Shown here piece by piece: positions 46,293-55,243 of a DNA stretch of 64,000 nt. The notes beneath the pieces are model-generated. The model was not told where the DNA came from. It made no database searches and saw only the letters and a program-made list of their open reading frames with translations. The position numbers were made by a program, and so were the translations under genes. Each line of letters starts with the position of its first letter. Positions within the stretch are counted from its first letter, which is position 1. Origin of the DNA: Candidatus Cloacimonadaceae bacterium (GTDB lineage: Bacteria; Cloacimonadota; Cloacimonadia; Cloacimonadales; Cloacimonadaceae); the NCBI GenBank assembly GCA_030693415.1, contig JAUYAR010000148.1, positions 1 to 64,000 of the forward strand, written 5' to 3'.

Positions 46293-46791
46293 AGTGCCCG
46301 GCACGGTACCAAATCTCGCCATCATCGTGGCGATGGATCGCAATAGACTAATCGGAAGGGAAAACCACCTGCCCTGGCATATTCCTGAAGACCTTGCATA
46401 TTTCAGAGCCAAAACTCTCAGCCACAACGTCTTGATGGGAAGGAATACCTGGCACTCGCTTGGAAAAGCCCTTGAGCGCAGAACAAATATCGTGCTTACG
46501 AGGGACACAGATTTCTACATGCCGGGCATAATAGTGTGCCACAGCATCGGCGAAGCAATATCCTTCTGCGCGGGAGACCGGACTTTCGTTATCGGCGGAG
46601 CAGGCATCTTCGCACAATTTATTCCGATCGTCGATAAAATGTACATTACAAGAATCGATGCAGAATTTGCCGGGGACTTGTATTTTCCACGATATGATGA
46701 GAAAGACTGGAAATTGTTATCTTATGATACCTTGCAGCCAGAATCCGGCTACAAGCTCAGCTTCAGCGAATATTCACGCGAACTAACTTGA
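46282..46791 (+). CDS. folA: Dihydrofolate reductase
   Basis: This 169-residue protein starts at the ATG at 46282; a GTG at 46276 is a less likely alternative. It shows LAIIVAMDRNRLIGRENHLPWHIPEDLAYFRAKT with the substrate-binding Asp in PEDLAYF. NADPH-site motifs follow as VLMGRNTWHSLGKALERRTNIVLTR and VIGGAGIFAQF, then MYITRIDAEFAGDLYFP. It reduces dihydrofolate to tetrahydrofolate. The first ~11 residues are an extra leader. The gene is carried on the lipid-transport transcript; no thyA is adjacent. Confidence 0.95.
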   Translation: MNGEVPGTVPNLAIIVAMDRNRLIGRENHLPWHIPEDLAYFRAKTLSHNVLMGRNTWHSLGKALERRTNIVLTRDTDFYMPGIIVCHSIGEAISFCAGDRTFVIGGAGIFAQFIPIVDKMYITRIDAEFAGDLYFPRYDEKDWKLLSYDTLQPESGYKLSFSEYSRELT

Positions 46792-46804
46792 AAGGAGATG
46801 AATC

Positions 46805-47449
46805 ATGCTAAACTGCGCAGAAGAATTGATCCTAATCGCCATCGACGACGAAAGCGGCGATTTTCACCGTATGACCAGCCTCAATTTCAACCTCGCCTTG
46901 GTGGGAGCCCTGCTGGCTGATCTGGGACTCAAGGAACGTATCGACGTCTCCGAAAACTACCTCCACATCGTGGGGGAGGGGCATACCGGTGATCAGGTTC
47001 TGGACAACGTTTTGGATGTCCTCAAGGATTGCGAAACCCCCTGCGATACGGGCAAATTGATCAGATACCTCTTTAACACTATGGACAAGCTCAAGGAAAA
47101 TCTACTTGCCAGCCTCGAGCAGAAAGGCATCGTTGCCTGCCGCGAAAGCAAATTCCTCTGGCTTTTTAACAAGCGGCGCTATCCCGTGATCGACAACCGC
47201 GAGGAAATCGAAGCCCTCACTCACATCCGCAAAGCGGTACTCACGGACGATCCCCCCGATCCGAAAGACCTGGCATTGATCGCCTTGATCGATATCTGCG
47301 ATCTGATGGACAAGATATTTTCCAAAGAAGAACTTCACGCTCGTGCCGAACGCATAGAAATCCTAAGAAATCTTGATTATATCGGTCACGCCGTCCACAA
47401 GATCCTAAACGATGTGCAGATAATGATTGCCTCGGCTTTCGTCACCTGA
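46805..47449 (+). CDS. GPP34 (GOLPH3/Vps74-like) family protein
   Basis: This 214-residue protein has the GPP34 pattern: an N-terminal CAEELILIAIDDESGDF, then FNLALVGALLADLGLKERIDV, a central helical bundle (KLIRYLFNTMDKLKENLLASLEQKGIVACRESKFLWLF) and KRRYPVIDNREEIEALTHIRKAVL. Eukaryotic members bind phosphatidylinositol-4-phosphate on the Golgi. Bacterial ones are mostly uncharacterised, and some are linked with membrane or lipid functions. AAAGGAGA precedes the ATG. Placement after the Mla-like genes may be meaningful, or simply shared transcription. Confidence 0.85.
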   Translation: MLNCAEELILIAIDDESGDFHRMTSLNFNLALVGALLADLGLKERIDVSENYLHIVGEGHTGDQVLDNVLDVLKDCETPCDTGKLIRYLFNTMDKLKENLLASLEQKGIVACRESKFLWLFNKRRYPVIDNREEIEALTHIRKAVLTDDPPDPKDLALIALIDICDLMDKIFSKEELHARAERIEILRNLDYIGHAVHKILNDVQIMIASAFVT

Positions 47450-47547
47450 ACATGTCAATTTGACGCAGCACCGTAGCCTCACTGCCTCGAGTGATCAGCA
47501 GTCACGACAGTCGAGACGGCTGTCATTATGCTTTCGTGTGACGAAGG
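47434..47547. terminator. Inverted repeat between convergent genes
   Basis: GCTTTCGTCAC near 47435 pairs, with one mismatch, with GTGACGAAGGC at 47537-47547. A smaller hairpin GACAG..CTGTC lies at 47507-47525 inside the loop. Set between the end of the GPP34 gene and the end of the minus-strand PNPOx gene, it may end transcription in both directions, although no long T-run follows. Confidence 0.35.
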
Positions 47548-47958
47548 CTATTTCAGCATTTCAGTCTCGTACATCTCCCCCGGTTTCATCAGCCGGATTG
47601 AGTGAGGAACGAGCTCATACAACGCGTAACCTTCATCCGCAGCCTCCGGAAAATAATCATAGACGAAATCGGAGAAATCGGCGATAGTCTTTTTCAAAGC
47701 GAGGTCGGTAATCAGGACAGCTTTGGCGGAGATGCGAATATATCCTGAATTCTGCTCTTTCTTGATGTGCAAGAGAGCTTCACAAAGCGGGTTTGACGCA
47801 AGTTGGGCGGATTTGGCATCAGTGGTTCCCGTGGCGATCCAAAGCTTGTCCTCAAGGTGCATCAGCGTCATGGGACGTAGGCGGGGTTGACCATTATCAC
47901 AAGTGGCAAGGTCGGCAGCCATCTTGTCTTTCAGGTATTCTTTGATTGATTCGAGCAT
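47548..47958 (-). CDS. Pyridoxamine-5'-phosphate-oxidase-like flavin-binding protein
   Basis: This 136-residue protein has the split-barrel pattern MAADLATCDNGQPRLRPMTLMHLEDKLWIATGTTDAKSAQL, followed by NPLCEALLHIKKEQNSGYIRISAKA. Relatives bind FMN or F420-like cofactors, or heme. It lacks the C-terminal extension that real PdxH enzymes use for substrate, so the activity is not vitamin B6 synthesis. It is a single gene, with a convergent hairpin at its end and about 175 bases of gene-free DNA upstream. Confidence 0.85.
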   Translation of the reverse strand: MLESIKEYLKDKMAADLATCDNGQPRLRPMTLMHLEDKLWIATGTTDAKSAQLASNPLCEALLHIKKEQNSGYIRISAKAVLITDLALKKTIADFSDFVYDYFPEAADEGYALYELVPHSIRLMKPGEMYETEMLK

Positions 47959-48134
47959 TTGGTAAACTCCTTGTTTGTTGTGGTGAAACTGAGTGACATA
48001 CCTATTTATTCATTCCAGCAGTCATTCCACCGAAGGCTAAAACGGAAATCCTCCCGTCCGCATTCTATTCATTATCAGCATCATACGATAGAACCACCTG
48101 AACCTTGTTCAGGCAGAAATAACGCGTAATTAAG

Positions 48135-48368
48135 TCATTTGACGGAGATCACTTCCTTGACTTCGGGGATTTCTTCTTTGATGATGCGTTCGATGCCGGC
48201 TTTGAGGGTCAGGGTCGCCATCGGACATCCTTTGCAGGCTCCGGTGAGGCGGACTTCGACCACGTTGTCTTCACGCACATTGACGAGTTCAACGTCGCCT
48301 CCGTCTGCTTGAATGGCGGGACGGATTTTATCCAGAACGGTCTCAATTTTTACTTTGTCGATCATCAT
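48135..48368 (-). CDS. NifU C-terminal-domain protein (NfuA-like iron-sulfur carrier)
   Basis: This 77-residue protein is a stand-alone NifU-C domain: IRPAIQADGGDVELVNV, then VRLTGACKGCPMATLTLKAGIE with the CxxC pair that holds a 4Fe-4S cluster between two subunits, and a final EVKEVISV. It delivers iron-sulfur clusters to target proteins in the cytoplasm. A GGAAACAG site precedes two ATGs in a row at 48368 and 48365. It lies after the terminator of the DUF3332 gene, so it has its own transcript. Confidence 0.93.
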   Translation of the reverse strand: MMIDKVKIETVLDKIRPAIQADGGDVELVNVREDNVVEVRLTGACKGCPMATLTLKAGIERIIKEEIPEVKEVISVK

Positions 48369-48392
48369 GTCTGTTTCCTTTATCGTTTATAG

Positions 48393-48434
48393 AAAATAAA
48401 AAAGTAAGACGCGGTAGCACAATGCCACCGCGTC
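48393..48434 (-). terminator. Rho-independent terminator after the efflux operon
   Basis: On the minus strand GACGCGGTGGC pairs with GCTACCGCGTC (one G-U pair, five-base loop) and is followed by TTACTTTTTTATTTT. It lies 15 bases beyond the DUF3332 stop and closes the RND operon. Confidence 0.85.
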
Positions 48435-48448
48435 CATAAATACCAGCC

Positions 48449-48964
48449 TTATTTGGTAATATCGATGGTCATGGTGTTTCCAGATGGATAGATGAGGTTC
48501 ATCTGGTTCCCTTCCACAGTGGCGATTTTGATATTACACTCGGCTGTCAGCATATACCAGGATTGATTGTCGGTATTGAATTTCAACTGAACTTTCTCGC
48601 CTGCGTTTTCACCGATGATTTCTTCCACTTCGATGGAGTTTTTCTCGATAGTGATTTTGAAAGTTTTACCATCGTTTTGCGCATACTTGACCACTTGTTC
48701 ACCCGCCTTCATTGCCATGGGATTTGTGCCAGTCCAAAATTCGATCGTGTTCAGGACGATAAAATCAACGCTGGTTGCGGCACCGTAAACAGGCAGGAAA
48801 ATTAGAATCCAAAAGACCACGTTGTTGATCTATTTGTCTCCAAGTGAACCATTCCACTCATACAGTTTGCGGGTTAGAGTGAAATTGCCATAGCATCCGA
48901 ACATGCTTACCATCAGAAAGATGGATAGCATCGATAGAATGATCACAGTTCTGAACTTTTTCAT
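48449..48964 (-). pseudogene. DUF3332 lipoprotein gene with an in-frame amber codon
   Basis: Reading from the ATG at 48964, which has a perfect AAGGAG site, gives a lipoprotein signal (MLSIFLMVSMFGC), then YGNFTLTRKLYEWNGSLGDK, a TAG at 48832-48830, and INNVVFWILIFLPVYGAATSVDF and onward with no further stop to 48449. Both sides match the DUF3332 family, whose members read straight through this point, usually with an aromatic residue there; one change from TGG would give the TAG. A GTG at 48820 could start the remainder, but it would lack the signal and lipobox. The gene lies 16 bases after the RND pump gene and before the terminator. The choices are a recent nonsense mutation, suppression, or a sequencing error. 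Confidence 0.8.
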
Positions 48965-48979
48965 AAGTTTCTCCTTGAT

Positions 48980-51900
48980 TTATTTAGTTTCCAATTTATT
49001 AGCATCCTGTTTTGTCGTCAAGTAATAAAATGCAGGAATAATTACCAGGGTCAAAAACGACGATACGATGAGCCCGCCGATGGTAACCGTTCCCATCGAT
49101 TGACGGAATTCTCGCGCGGAAGATCCCACTCCCAAAGCCATTGGCATCATGCCGATCACGATGGAAAGGGTGGACATGATGATGGGTTTCAGTTTGTGTT
49201 GTCCCGCTTCCAAAAGGGCGTCGTGGGTGCTCATGCCTTCGCGTCGTTTGGCATTTACGTAATCCAAGATGAGGATGGCGTTGTTGACCACAATTCCGAC
49301 GAGCATGATCACCGCCATCATGGAAAAGATATTGATCGCCATTCCGGCTAAAAGCAATGATGCGACCACGCCGATCAGCGCCAATGGCACGGTCGCCATG
49401 ATCAACAGCGGTTGTGAGAAGCTTTCAAGGATCGCCGCCAGGAGCATGTAGGTGAGCAGCACCGCCAATATGAAGGTGCGCATCATGTCGATCACCGTAT
49501 CGTTCAGCATTGCCGCATCTCCACCCCAAACGATCTGATAACCAGGTGGCAGCGTCAGCTCTTCCAATTGCTTTTTGACCCCGGTTGTGACGTCTCCAAG
49601 ATTGGCGCCCTTAGCGATGTCTGCGGAGAATTGGATGGATTTGAACCGGTCGCGGTGTGTGATCTTGCTCGTTCCGGCGGAAAAGTCTATATCGGCAAGC
49701 TGGGAAAGTAGATAGCTCTCTCCCCGGATCACCACACTGAGGTTTCTGAGCTTATCCGGTGCGTCAACTGCATCGTCTTCGAGAGAGAGTTTGATATCAT
49801 ACTGATTGCCCGCTTCGCGGTATTGGGTAGAGACGAATCCTTCCACCGACGCGCGTAAGGCAAGGGCAAGTTCATAGACAGTAGCGCCCAAGTCCGCCAT
49901 GCGGTACCGCTTTGGATTGATGGTTATTTCAGCGCGTCTGCTGCGGGTGCTGGTATCCAGATTGATCATACCGGGGCTGTCCTTGATGCGATCGAAGACC
50001 ACGGATTTAAGCTGTTCGAGCCGTTGGGTATCCTGTCCCTGCAGGAAGAATTCGATTGGAGAGCCTCCCCCACCAAAGCCTTGTGCCACGCCAACTTTGA
50101 TTCTGCCGTTGGGGATATCCGCAAGCTCTTGGGTGAGCAGATCCATCATATCCGTCGTGGAGCGTTTACGCATTTTTTTATCCACCAGTTTGATTTCGGC
50201 GGAGGCTAGATTTGAGCCGCTTTCCAGTATACTCAGGGTGCCGATATTGGTGATGACATGCTCCACTTCCTTGTGTTTTGCAGTGCGTTCGAGGATGGTT
50301 TTAAAAACCGCCGAAGTCTCTTCCAGATTATATCCCTGGGGCAATTCCACCGTGATACTCATGCTGCCCTGATCCATGGAGGGAAAGAGTTCCAATCCCA
50401 AAATCGGAACCAAGGCAAAGCTCCCGAGCAGAATTGCAACCGTGATCAGGATGATGCCGATGCTGCGTTTCTTGGAACTTAGCACTCCGCCGAGAAATCT
50501 CTGATAGAGCCTGCCAAACTTGTCGAAAATAGCATCGAACCATAGTCCGAAACGGCTGTTGTATTTTCCCTCAGGGATGATCATCGAAGCCAGCATCGGC
50601 GTGATCGTAAATGACGATATCAGTGAAAAGATAGTGGCAAATGTAACCGTGAGCGCAAACTCGCGAAAAAACTGCCCCACCATCGATGTCATCGTGGCAA
50701 TGGGTAGAAAGACCACGATGTTTGTCAATGTCGAAGCCAGCACCGCGACCGCAATCTCTGCTGTTCCTTTGTCCGCTGCCTCGCGTCGTGAATTTCCCAT
50801 ATTCTTGTGGCGGAAGATATTTTCAATCACCACCACGGAATTTGTCACCAAGATGCCCACCGCAGTGGAAAGTCCCATCAGAGTTAGGATGTTGATCGTG
50901 AAGCCCGCCATTTTGATAAACACAAAGGTGGAGATGATGGAGATCGGCATGGAGAGTGCCACGATGAGCGTGGAACGCAGGTCATGCAGAAACAGAAACA
51001 GGATCAATCCCGTGAGCAAGATGCCCATCCAGATGTTGCCAAGCGTATCGCTGACAGTGCTGCGGGTGAATTCCGAATCGTCTCGGATGATCCTGAGCTG
51101 CACTCCCTTGGGCATTTCCTTTTCGATCAGGGGTAGTTGTTTGCGCACTTCTTTGGCGATGTTGACCACGTTTCCATCGGCGCTCTTGGTGAGGGAAAGA
51201 CGAATGATGTTTTCATCCAGTTTCTTTTCCGCGGCGTTGAAATAGATCGCGCGGGAACGGACATCTTCAATTCCGTCCTCGATCTGAGCAAGCTGCGAGA
51301 GTTTTTTCACTCCGAAGGCGGTGGGGATATTGGCATCCGCAATCTCTTCGATGCTGGAGAATTCACCCTTGAGACGAACGGAATACTCCTGTGAGCCGCG
51401 AATGAAATTGCCGGCAGGCATATCCATATTCTGCGCAGCTAAAATCTGCATCAACTGGGGCAGCGAGAGCTTGTTTTCAAAGATTACGCTGTCCTTGAGT
51501 TTCACGTTGATCTGGCGTTTGTTGCCACCGGTCATATTGACTTGGGCGACTCCTTCGATTTGGGCAAAACGGTCTTTGAGCTTGGTGTCCGCAAGCTCAT
51601 AAAGTGCTTTTCCGTCCATGTTTCCGGATAGCACGATGTCCATGAATGGAAAGGCGCCGATTTCAATTTTTTGGACGGTGGGTTTCTGAGAATCAGCAGG
51701 CAGTTGGTTGATCACGGCATCGATCTTGTCCTTGACTTCCTGATTGGCGATATCCACGTTTTTACCAAGCTTGAAAGCGATAACGACGATGCTGACGTTT
51801 TCCATGGAATAGGATTGGACGTAATCGATCTGACTGACCGTCGCGACCGCGTCCTCCAGATTGTTGGTGATCTGGGATTCGATCTCTGCCGGTCCCGCTC

Positions 51901-52057
51901 CCGGATAAATGGTCTGGATCGAGATAAATGGAATATCCACATCCGGCATCAGATTGAGCGGCAACGACATATAGGCAAGCGCGCCAAAGACCACAAACAC
52001 CATTATCGCCATCGTCACCAGGACGGGGCGAGCTATAGAAATTTTGGCTAAAAACAT
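48980..52057 (-). CDS. RND-family efflux transporter, inner-membrane permease
   Basis: This 1025-residue protein has the HAE1/AcrB layout. N-terminal SIARPVLVTMAIMVFVVFGALAY is followed by the porter segment LPLNLMPDVDIPFISIQTIYPGAGPAEIE, two sets of membrane helices, and late LLTYMLLAAILESFSQPLLIMATVPLALIG. It should export drugs, bile-like compounds or lipids with the adaptor and TolC encoded just upstream. In TM4 the usual VDD pair of the proton relay reads VTN (Thr405, Asn406), and the TM10 lysine position reads VNN. The coupling may therefore differ from AcrB. It starts 11 bases after the adaptor gene. Confidence 0.94.
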   Translation of the reverse strand: MFLAKISIARPVLVTMAIMVFVVFGALAYMSLPLNLMPDVDIPFISIQTIYPGAGPAEIESQITNNLEDAVATVSQIDYVQSYSMENVSIVVIAFKLGKNVDIANQEVKDKIDAVINQLPADSQKPTVQKIEIGAFPFMDIVLSGNMDGKALYELADTKLKDRFAQIEGVAQVNMTGGNKRQINVKLKDSVIFENKLSLPQLMQILAAQNMDMPAGNFIRGSQEYSVRLKGEFSSIEEIADANIPTAFGVKKLSQLAQIEDGIEDVRSRAIYFNAAEKKLDENIIRLSLTKSADGNVVNIAKEVRKQLPLIEKEMPKGVQLRIIRDDSEFTRSTVSDTLGNIWMGILLTGLILFLFLHDLRSTLIVALSMPISIISTFVFIKMAGFTINILTLMGLSTAVGILVTNSVVVIENIFRHKNMGNSRREAADKGTAEIAVAVLASTLTNIVVFLPIATMTSMVGQFFREFALTVTFATIFSLISSFTITPMLASMIIPEGKYNSRFGLWFDAIFDKFGRLYQRFLGGVLSSKKRSIGIILITVAILLGSFALVPILGLELFPSMDQGSMSITVELPQGYNLEETSAVFKTILERTAKHKEVEHVITNIGTLSILESGSNLASAEIKLVDKKMRKRSTTDMMDLLTQELADIPNGRIKVGVAQGFGGGGSPIEFFLQGQDTQRLEQLKSVVFDRIKDSPGMINLDTSTRSRRAEITINPKRYRMADLGATVYELALALRASVEGFVSTQYREAGNQYDIKLSLEDDAVDAPDKLRNLSVVIRGESYLLSQLADIDFSAGTSKITHRDRFKSIQFSADIAKGANLGDVTTGVKKQLEELTLPPGYQIVWGGDAAMLNDTVIDMMRTFILAVLLTYMLLAAILESFSQPLLIMATVPLALIGVVASLLLAGMAINIFSMMAVIMLVGIVVNNAILILDYVNAKRREGMSTHDALLEAGQHKLKPIIMSTLSIVIGMMPMALGVGSSAREFRQSMGTVTIGGLIVSSFLTLVIIPAFYYLTTKQDANKLETK

Positions 52058-52067
52058 GCAGAGCCCC

Positions 52068-53090
52068 TTATTCGATCACGCGGATAAGTGCGTTTTCGGC
52101 TAATTGATTGATGCCTTCCGTGATCAGCGCATCTCCGGGACTGATGCCTGAGAGCACTTCATATTCAAGCTGATTGTCCAAACCCGTCTGAATCTCCACA
52201 CGTTTAGCACGATTTCCCTCTGCCAGCCAAACAAAACGGGATTCGTTCTCGGATACGATATGCGCTCTTTCCACTACCAGAACATTGGCTTTGGAAAGCA
52301 CGTTCAGGCTGACCTGCGCTGTGCTCCCATAGCTGATGTTTTTGTTTGTTCCGGGAAAATCGGCTTCCACGCGCACCGCTTTGCTATTGGGATCCACCGC
52401 CAGTCCGATCCGGCTAATTTTGCCTTTGAGGCTGTGAGTGCCGATCACTGCTGTGGCGGGAGTGCCAACGCGTAGGTTTTTCACTTCGGAATCCGGAACC
52501 ATCAAAACCGCTTTGTAGCCACCGGTGCCGGAAACTGTGAAAAGGTCTGCACCGTGAGACACTTTTTCCGCCTGATTGACGAAGATATTGGTGATGACTC
52601 CGCTGATCGGAGCACGCACTTTGATCATCTGTTCGGAAGCTGCCAGATTTGATTTGGAGACCTTGTATGCGTTTTCGCGGTTATCCAGATCCTGTTGCGA
52701 GATGGCGCCCTGGGCAAAGAGACGCTGCATGCGTTCATAAACCTGTTTTTGAGCGTTGAAAGCGGTGCTCGCCTGTTCATATTGAGCGGCGGGAGTATTT
52801 TGCGGAAAACTCATGATGAGCTGTCCCTTGCTGACGCGTTCGCCGATTTGCGCATGGATCTGAAGGACGATATCGCTCACCATAGCTTGTGCGGTGGATT
52901 CCTCGATTCCGTTCAAGATGGCGTTGTAGCGCAATTCTTGAATGAAAGTGCTTTCCGTCATGGCTTTCACGCGGACGGGAATGCCTTGTTCCTGTTGGAT
53001 CTGCTGCATGTTTTTGCTGTCGCTTTGTTTTTTCCCGCAGGCGAAAAGTCCCACGAGTATGATCAGTGCCAAAAGTATGATTCTCTTCAT
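52068..53090 (-). CDS. RND efflux membrane-fusion protein (AcrA-like lipoprotein)
   Basis: This 340-residue protein has a lipobox signal (IILVGLFACGKK, Cys18). The barrel-sandwich hybrid (SDIVLQIHAQIGERVSKGQLIMSF) is split by a coiled-coil hairpin (QYEQASTAFNAQKQVYERMQRLFAQGAISQQDLDNRENAY), then VRAPISGVITNIFVNQAEKV and a beta-barrel domain. It bridges the pump and TolC in the periplasm. It lies between tolC and the pump gene with gaps of 10-14 bases. Confidence 0.93.
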   Translation of the reverse strand: MKRIILLALIILVGLFACGKKQSDSKNMQQIQQEQGIPVRVKAMTESTFIQELRYNAILNGIEESTAQAMVSDIVLQIHAQIGERVSKGQLIMSFPQNTPAAQYEQASTAFNAQKQVYERMQRLFAQGAISQQDLDNRENAYKVSKSNLAASEQMIKVRAPISGVITNIFVNQAEKVSHGADLFTVSGTGGYKAVLMVPDSEVKNLRVGTPATAVIGTHSLKGKISRIGLAVDPNSKAVRVEADFPGTNKNISYGSTAQVSLNVLSKANVLVVERAHIVSENESRFVWLAEGNRAKRVEIQTGLDNQLEYEVLSGISPGDALITEGINQLAENALIRVIE

Positions 53091-53103
53091 TTTGAATTCT
53101 CCC

Positions 53104-54483
53104 TTAAAGGCGGATGCCGATGGATTTTTGCAGATTTCGCTCTGCCGATATTACTTCAAAGATGGATTGATAGTATTGTAGTTTCAATGCCGAAAGCATG
53201 ATCTGGGCGTCGAAAACCTCGAGCTGGATGCCCATCTGATTGTCAAAACGCACTTGGGCAAGCTGCAAGCTACGCTCCGCCAGCCGGATGTTTTCGGATT
53301 GAACTTCATAGTTTTCCAGCGCGTGCTGCCAGCTTTGATAGTTTTGCTTGATCTGCATGGCGATCAGCTCTTCGGAGTCCTGCTGCTGAAGCCTTGCTTT
53401 CAGATAACCGTGCTTTGCATATTTGCGTTTCGAGGTATTGGAAAACCCCGTGAACAGCGGAATCTGAATGCCGATGCCGATCGTGTAGCGACTGCCGAAA
53501 TCTTTGCGTTCAATGCCAAATTCATCCGCTGCGGTATAGATCGAATAATCCGCTTGCAGTGCGACGTTGGGCAGATAGTTGCCTTTTTCCGCGTTCCATC
53601 TGATCTGCATTATCTGGGTATTGATATCCGCCAATTCAAGCTCGATGCGATTGTCAATACCCTCGCGGATGGCATCTTCAAGCGTGATAATCATCGCTGG
53701 GGGCAGCACAAACTCAGCATCAGGGATGATGTTTTCATCTGCGGCTCCGATCTGTCTGCGAAAAGCGGTTAGCGCGAGTTTATAGGTGTTTTCCGCTTGA
53801 AATACCTGTGGCTTGAGCTTTGCCACTTCGAGACGGGCTCTCAAAAGATCAAATTCCGAGACCTGTCCTTCGCGATAGAAGGCTTCCACCCTTTGCAGAT
53901 GCCGGTTGGCTGTCGCAAGTCCGTCGCTTTGCACCTGCTGAAGTTTCTGCGCCAATAAGCATTGATAGAATAGCTCGGTGGTTCCGAGCACGACGTTCTG
54001 TTCCACCAATTGCTCCATCAGGCGTTGTATGGAACGGTATCTATCCACCGCACGGATGCCGTTGATCAATTTCCCGCCGAGAAATAACACCTGTTGAAGC
54101 TGCACTTGCATCGCCAGGGAGCCTTCATTTCTGGGGGAGGAGGGGATCATTGAATTCACCACCGCGTCGAGCGCTCCGGCAAGATATTCTTCATTTTCGG
54201 TTGGGGCATCAAGCTCGGAGGAAAAATCCACCCGTGGTGGCATCAACCCATCCGGCAGCCAGGTTTTTTTGAGCGTGTAACCGCCTTGCAGCATGACCTG
54301 CGGCAAGAGATAGCCGCGCACGTCATAATAGGTCTGTTCCGCTTTGAGAACTTCTTCACGCGCCATCAGCAGCTCTTTGTTGTTTCTGCGGGCGAGCTCG
54401 ATGCTTTCCTCAAGAGTGATTCCGCCTGCCAAAACAGTGATTATGCACATTAGTGCAGCAAAGATGATTTTCTTCATCGTCAT
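53104..54483 (-). CDS. TolC-family outer-membrane channel
   Basis: This 459-residue protein has a signal peptide (MKKIIFAALMCIITVLAGG) and the two repeated halves of the TolC fold. LEESIELARRNNKELLMAREEV and LEDAIREGIDNRIELELADINTQIMQIRWNAEKGNYLPNVALQADYS are the equivalent segments, ending with ALKLQYYQSIFEVISAERNLQKSIG. It provides the outer-membrane exit duct for the RND pump. Its first ATG overlaps the TetR stop by four bases, with a second ATG two codons on. Confidence 0.93.
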   Translation of the reverse strand: MTMKKIIFAALMCIITVLAGGITLEESIELARRNNKELLMAREEVLKAEQTYYDVRGYLLPQVMLQGGYTLKKTWLPDGLMPPRVDFSSELDAPTENEEYLAGALDAVVNSMIPSSPRNEGSLAMQVQLQQVLFLGGKLINGIRAVDRYRSIQRLMEQLVEQNVVLGTTELFYQCLLAQKLQQVQSDGLATANRHLQRVEAFYREGQVSEFDLLRARLEVAKLKPQVFQAENTYKLALTAFRRQIGAADENIIPDAEFVLPPAMIITLEDAIREGIDNRIELELADINTQIMQIRWNAEKGNYLPNVALQADYSIYTAADEFGIERKDFGSRYTIGIGIQIPLFTGFSNTSKRKYAKHGYLKARLQQQDSEELIAMQIKQNYQSWQHALENYEVQSENIRLAERSLQLAQVRFDNQMGIQLEVFDAQIMLSALKLQYYQSIFEVISAERNLQKSIGIRL

Positions 54484-55079
54484 CCTCTTTTGATTATTCC
54501 ATACAATATCATATTGATCAAAAACTCATGATCGCGTTCGATGCGCTTGATCAGGCGCACTTCGTCGTTCAATACAAAGCTGGTGTCCGTCAGTAAAAAC
54601 CAGTCGTTGATGATCTGGCTTATTCTTGCCGAGTCAAAATCCTCCGCCAAAGCGTTTTGCTCTATGCCAATATCCATGATTTCCCTGAGTATGTCATACA
54701 TCTGATTGCGGTTTGATAAGCAAGATTCCTCCACCCTATTTTGATAGCTGAGGGGGATTGCGTTCATGGCATCGACCAGCATCGGCATGTGGTCATTGAT
54801 ATATTTCACCGGCAGACGCAGAAATTCACCCAACTTGTCTTCAAAACCATCGCTCGCATTGATTCTTTCCCTGAGCATACCAAAGAACTCTTCCGTCTTG
54901 ATCCTCACTACTTCCAGGAAGATATCTTCCTTACACTGGAAATAGTAATAGATCGTCGCCTTGCCGATTCCGGCGCTGTTGGCGATTTCCTCCATAGAGG
55001 ATTTTGTGTAGCCGAAACGGGTGAACAGCGAAGTCGCCGCGGCTATAATCAGCGTTTTCTTCTCGCTTGAAGCAAGCAT
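54480..55079 (-). CDS. TetR-family regulator of the efflux operon
   Basis: This 199-residue protein has a TetR helix-turn-helix at its N-terminus (IIAAATSLFTRFGYTKSSMEEIANSAGIGKATIYYYFQCKEDIF) and a helical ligand-binding rest. It is the first gene of the tolC-MFP-RND operon, with a four-base overlap to tolC, so it should repress its own operon and release on binding a pump substrate. A matching inverted repeat is found 64-91 bases upstream. Confidence 0.92.
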   Translation of the reverse strand: MLASSEKKTLIIAAATSLFTRFGYTKSSMEEIANSAGIGKATIYYYFQCKEDIFLEVVRIKTEEFFGMLRERINASDGFEDKLGEFLRLPVKYINDHMPMLVDAMNAIPLSYQNRVEESCLSNRNQMYDILREIMDIGIEQNALAEDFDSARISQIINDWFLLTDTSFVLNDEVRLIKRIERDHEFLINMILYGIIKRG

Positions 55080-55142
55080 TCGAACCTCATATTATGTTTA
55101 TAAAGAACCCATGATCAAGTATTTGCAAAAGCATGAATTCTA

Positions 55143-55170
55143 TTCGACCCAATTTCTCTTTTCGGTCGAA
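55143..55170. promoter_or_regulatory. Candidate TetR operator, TTCGACC-N14-GGTCGAA
   Basis: A perfect 7-bp inverted repeat lies upstream of the TetR gene of the efflux operon. Position and symmetry fit an autoregulatory site; no -10/-35 pair is clear around it. Confidence 0.45.
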
Positions 55171-55243
55171 AATGTCAAGAACAGAATATCAAGAAAAGAA
55201 TTTCTGACTTTCAATGGCTGGCATGCTGCTCTCCGCCTTGGCT

